5,659 bases of DNA from JAFMDF01 sp039024375 (GTDB lineage: Bacteria > Bacteroidota > Bacteroidia > Chitinophagales > Saprospiraceae), in contig JBCCQK010000535.1 in NCBI GenBank assembly GCA_039024375.1, positions 1 through 5,659 on the forward strand, in the 5' to 3' direction. Position numbers and translations under genes: made by a program. This document shows, one piece after another, positions 5,593 through 5,659 of the stretch (its first letter is position 1; each line of letters begins with the position of its first letter). Under the pieces are notes generated by a model. The model did not search any database, was not told the origin of the DNA, and saw only the letters and a list, made by a program, of their open reading frames with translations.

Positions 5593-5611
5593 GGTGCAGC
5601 GCACCGACCAC
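5593..5611 (-). repeat. Hairpin unit E of the array
   Basis: This unit is stem GGTGC (5593-5597), loop AGC, stem GCACC (5601-5605), then GACCAC (5606-5611). It is identical to unit D over the hairpin and box and exactly 56 bp from it. Its tail keeps only ATTTGT before changing into the terminal inverted repeat. Confidence 0.8.
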
Positions 5612-5659
5612 ATTTGTTGCTGCTAAACTACCCGTTTTAATTTTGAATGTTAATCAGTC

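Larger units (their letters stand above)
5364..5654. mobile_element. REP/BIME-like hairpin array bounded by imperfect inverted repeats
   Basis: This 291-bp non-coding element is bounded by inverted repeats: 5364-5389 against the complement of 5629-5654 matches at 21 of 26 bases, with a perfect 9-bp inner end (AAACGGGTA at 5381-5389, TACCCGTTT at 5629-5637). Inside are five units, each a 5-bp stem with a 3-nt loop beside a GTRGTC hexamer. Two units on the left are oriented one way and three on the right the other. The right-hand units repeat every 56 bp with a shared tail containing ATTTGTATCAACT. Known REP elements combine a short hairpin with a GTAG-type box recognised by RAYT transposases, and this array has the same plan. 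The right edge lies 5 bases from the end of the window, so the element may extend further. Confidence 0.75.

Noticed and set aside
5395..5611. CRISPR array
   Set aside because: Repeats are inverted relative to each other, the sequence between hairpins is itself repeated rather than unique, and no cas genes are present.
5481..5611. A repetitive coding region
   Set aside because: The 56-bp period is not a multiple of three and no continuous open frame crosses the units.

Overview
The window looks like chromosomal DNA of a Bacteroidota bacterium, probably of the Saprospiria/Lewinella type. This is inferred from gene content and style, not from a search. The signs are an AT-rich background, a secreted FG-GAP/ASPIC protein with a type IX secretion (T9SS) C-terminal sorting domain, two short lipoprotein signal peptides, no Shine-Dalgarno sequences close to the starts, and intergenic DNA packed with foldback repeats.

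Layout. Positions 1-920 hold no credible gene. They carry at least three separate inverted-repeat structures: 246-450 with 29-bp terminal inverted repeats, 550-709 as a near-complete 160-bp palindrome, and 781-862 as a GC-rich insert between 11-bp inverted repeats. Positions 921-2984 (minus) encode a 687-residue secreted protein with seven FG-GAP/VCBS calcium-loop repeats, an ASPIC/UnbV domain, a small linker module and a T9SS sorting domain. A 308-bp divergent intergenic region with several dyads follows. Positions 3293-4192 (plus) encode a DUF1080 / 3-keto-disaccharide hydrolase-type lipoprotein. Positions 4199-5206 (minus) encode a phosphotriesterase-family metallohydrolase lipoprotein with all six metal ligands. 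The two lipoprotein genes converge with only 6 bp between their stop codons. Positions 5207-5659 hold the upstream region of the phosphotriesterase-like gene and then a REP/BIME-like array (about 5364-5654).

How the parts relate. The three proteins are all predicted to act outside the cytoplasm: one secreted or surface-anchored, two membrane-anchored. The DUF1080 enzyme may cleave oxidised (3-keto) glycosides and the phosphotriesterase-like enzyme may hydrolyse a lactone or ester. A shared carbohydrate-scavenging role is possible, but they are not an operon and no substrate can be read from the sequence.

The most unusual element is the array at the right end. It has five small hairpins, each a 5-bp stem with a 3-nt loop, next to a conserved GTRGTC/GAYYAC hexamer. 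The stem sequences differ between units but the changes are compensatory. Two units point one way and three the other, three of them at an exact 56-bp period, and the whole is bounded by imperfect inverted repeats. It resembles the REP sequences mobilised by RAYT (TnpA-REP) transposases, but no such gene lies in this window.
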